64,000 nt of DNA from Chiridota heheva (lineage: Eukaryota; Echinodermata; Holothuroidea; Apodida; Chiridotidae): NCBI GenBank assembly GCA_020152595.1, contig JAIGNY010000327.1, positions 251,001 to 315,000 of the forward strand, read 5' to 3'. The translations under genes and the position numbers were made by a program. Below the pieces are notes generated by a model. That model had not been told where the DNA came from. It saw nothing but the letters and a program-made list of their open reading frames with translations, and did not search any database. Positions 63,090-64,000 of this stretch are shown here, piece after piece. Positions within the stretch are counted from its first letter, which is position 1, and every line of letters starts with the position of its first letter.

Positions 63090-64000
63090 ATGTTGAATTA
63101 TATTTATTCTCTTTCATACCGGCCTCACAAACTAATTAGCCATAACTACAGGTGCGTAATTCAATGACTGTACTCCTGTTCCCAATTTGACGCTCTTTTT
63201 GGTAAATATACCACCTGACCACATGCACCTTTAAACAATAACTTATGTAAAAAATGTAGCACACATGATTTAGGCCTATGGAAAATTGCATAAATGAATG
63301 TTGAATGTGTACATAAACTGATAAATAAACCAACTTGCATGAGAATGGTAAACTGACATGACAGAAACTCCCCCAGATTGTCTGATAATTGGCGAAACCC
63401 AATTATGCAACAATGTAATTTCCCTGGTCAGCTGCAGGTAGTACATATGTAACTAGAATTTTAGCACTCTGTGGAGTGCATACCTCCGCCCGCTTGATAA
63501 TTCCAACATGCCTAAAATTGTGTTCACCCCATCCCCAATACAATCTATCTCATAAATTCTAGTGCCACTAAGTTTACTCCCAATCTCTTCCTCATCTTTA
63601 ATCAATATTTGCCATTTGCAGCTACCATACCTTCATTGTTTTCAGTTTTATTCAGACTAAACATTCATTGTTTGAGTTTTTTTCAGGGAAGATTCACATT
63701 CCATCCTTTTCCATTCATGACAAAAGCAATTCTTTAGAATTTTTTTGATAACCAACCTCTAGTTTTGATTTTCTTTAAAGTCCAGAAATCCTTTCAGGGC
63801 ATGAATTCATTGTTCAGCACATTCCATTTGAAAATTTGAACAAAAAGTCTTGACAGATCTCATCCATTCAAATTGTAATCGCCTCTTCCTTAAGCAGCAA
63901 ACACAACACACAAAATTTAATCCGAATCCAACCATCAGCTCTTTAGACACCTTGATGACAAACAAAAAAACAGACAAACAAACAGAGGCGAAAACCTAAC
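63090..64000. other. Intergenic sequence at the right edge, nothing recognised
   Basis: AT-rich sequence without features I can support, apart from one TAGGCCTA word near 63272. Confidence 0.5.

Overview
The window is AT-rich, intron-rich, repeat-rich animal DNA holding the 5' half of one recognisable host gene: an EBF/COE (Collier/Olf/EBF) transcription factor on the minus strand. Five coding exons can be read, at 50355-50204, 28569-28413, 25346-25283, 19103-19048 and 5770-5697. They give 503 nt of continuous open frame with GT-AG splice sites, from the MFGIQE start to HEVMC, the first half of the EBF zinc knuckle. The gene continues past the left edge; I found no exon 6 in 1-5696. The palindrome TAGGCCTA is strongly over-represented, and there are several kinds of LINEs and short DNA transposons. 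This fits a marine invertebrate deuterostome, probably an echinoderm, but that is inference and the species cannot be named from the sequence.

Layout. 1-5696 is intron 5, with AT-rich tandem duplications and a dispersed repeat that recurs at 41.8-42.6 kb. 5771-19047 is intron 4, with two copies of a CR1-like LINE (one split by a hAT-like element with an exact 8-bp target duplication), a Jockey-like LINE and a TTAA-flanked MITE. 19104-25282 is intron 3, with a 1.8-kb non-autonomous element carrying about 13 copies of a 44-bp repeat, a second hAT-like MITE with an exact 8-bp duplication, and a LINE 3' fragment ending about 49 bp from exon 3. 25347-28412 is intron 2, with a tRNA-derived SINE and a second TTAA MITE. 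28570-50203 is intron 1 (21.6 kb), quieter, with a third TTAA MITE, the dispersed repeat and a 540-bp AT tract. 50356-64000 lies upstream of the start codon: promoter-proximal sequence, two more AT tracts, then a dense run of degenerate minisatellites and MITEs, including a reverse-oriented second copy of the 1.8-kb element.

The non-coding part is mainly a record of small transposons whose interiors have repeatedly expanded into minisatellites. I saw no second host gene, no clear tRNA or rRNA gene, no CRISPR and no LTR-type element. I did not find a new biological system. The most useful results are the EBF gene model and the nested insertions, whose order can be worked out.
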